Source: Glandiceps talaboti
Taxonomy: Eukaryota; Hemichordata; Enteropneusta; Spengelidae
Assembly (NCBI RefSeq): GCF_964340395.1
Contig: NC_135566.1
Coordinates: forward strand, 8,098,501-8,162,500
DNA length: 64,000 nucleotides
Reading direction: 5' to 3'
The position numbers and the translations under genes are program-made. Under the pieces are notes generated by a model that ran no database searches, was not told the DNA's origin, and saw only the letters and a program-made list of their open reading frames with translations. Each line of letters begins with the position of its first letter. The stretch's first letter is position 1. Positions 63,205 to 64,000 of the stretch are shown one piece after another.

Positions 63205-63275
63205 TGCCTGGTCGACTCCGGGATAGACTGTGAACTGTATAGGAAAGCCTTGACAGTTCGAATTCCACAGCAACA
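63205..63275 (+). repeat. second possible tRNA-like head
   Basis: GGCCTGCCTGGTCGACTCCG and ACAGTTCGAATTCCA have the spacing of pol III boxes A and B. Weaker than the neighbour at 62900. Confidence 0.35.
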
Positions 63276-64000
63276 ACGTGATATGAATAATGGAGTGTGC
63301 AACATAGCCCTGTCACATAATCTCACACTTGAATGGATGCCTGTAGATATTTTGTAACCGTTTTTATGTTTTTATATGTCTGCAGAAAAAAAAAACGCTA
63401 GGAGTAATTGCCAGCCCAAAACAAGCTTAACTTGAAAGTGGTAATCGGATATGGTTATTCATTAAATTTTATATTTTGACGCCAAAGTTTATGGTTTGGG
63501 TATTTTTTGAATTGATGCTAATTCGTAGTTTGGCGGTTGATTCTGTGAATATATAAGTATAATTTTTTTCTTCAAGAGTCATATCCAGCCTCGAAAGTGC
63601 CACTGTAACAAAACATTCACATATATAGCAGGACTGGTTTAAAAGTATTCACAAACTCTAGCTTTCAACATTTTGTTATATTCTTGATATTGAATATTTC
63701 TTCTCTCTCCTTTTTGTGTGTCAATTTTCCTCTTTTTTTAAAATCCTTGTTTTATAAGCTTACATGGCGAATGACATCGCCATTAAAAAATAAATTAAAT
63801 ACATCAACAGACTTACGACCTATTTTAGCTTCCAATGCAGTTTTGCATTAATTTCGTATAATAGTTGGTTAGGCCTTTATTAAATTGTCTCGTTCCGGTT
63901 AACCGACCCCACCTAGTTTTTCACTGCCGACCCTAAACTTTTTTTCACGTATTCGAGAACAAAAAATATAAAATCGTGAAAATTGTGAAGTCTCGTGAGA

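Overview
This window is animal nuclear DNA. It is AT-rich, with long introns, GT-AG splice sites, large tetranucleotide microsatellites, tRNA-derived SINE-like repeats and many short inverted-repeat (MITE-like) elements. The style fits a marine invertebrate (non-vertebrate deuterostome or lophotrochozoan), but the species cannot be settled from sequence alone.

One gene is unmistakable: MED13 (Mediator kinase-module subunit 13) on the + strand. I resolved 29 consecutive coding exons from 20183 to the stop codon at 44905-44907. All splice phases agree and together they give 2124 residues plus stop. The first visible exon aligns with human MED13 at about residue 160, so the N-terminal exons and promoter are missing. 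I found none of them in 1-20182, so they probably lie upstream of the window, and the first 20 kb is then intron or flank.

Layout. 1-20182: no coding exon seen; a (TGTA)n tract, a 30-bp minisatellite, two MITEs with strong terminal inverted repeats (one flanked by TTA, Harbinger-like), and several diverged tandem or dispersed repeats. 20183-44907: MED13, with introns that carry SINE pieces, at least three long fold-back elements, nuclear-receptor-like DR1 half-site arrays (introns 1 and 10), a repeat that duplicates a splice acceptor (intron 19) and a striking array of perfect CArG boxes (intron 28). 44908-about 47000: 3' UTR/flank, with a duplicated perfect CTCF-consensus motif. About 47000-64000: no supported gene; SINE copies, a second copy of the intron-9 MITE, microsatellites, and three weak candidates for a promoter or first exon (54.5, 58.2 and 60.9 kb).

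Functionally the window is one gene: the Argonaute-like scaffold that tethers the CDK8-cyclin C-MED12 kinase module to core Mediator. No previously undescribed protein system is evident. The most unusual signals are non-coding: the CArG array, the CTCF-motif repeat, the decoy acceptor and a set of fold-back transposons inside introns. Comparisons with human MED13 are from memory, not from an alignment run.
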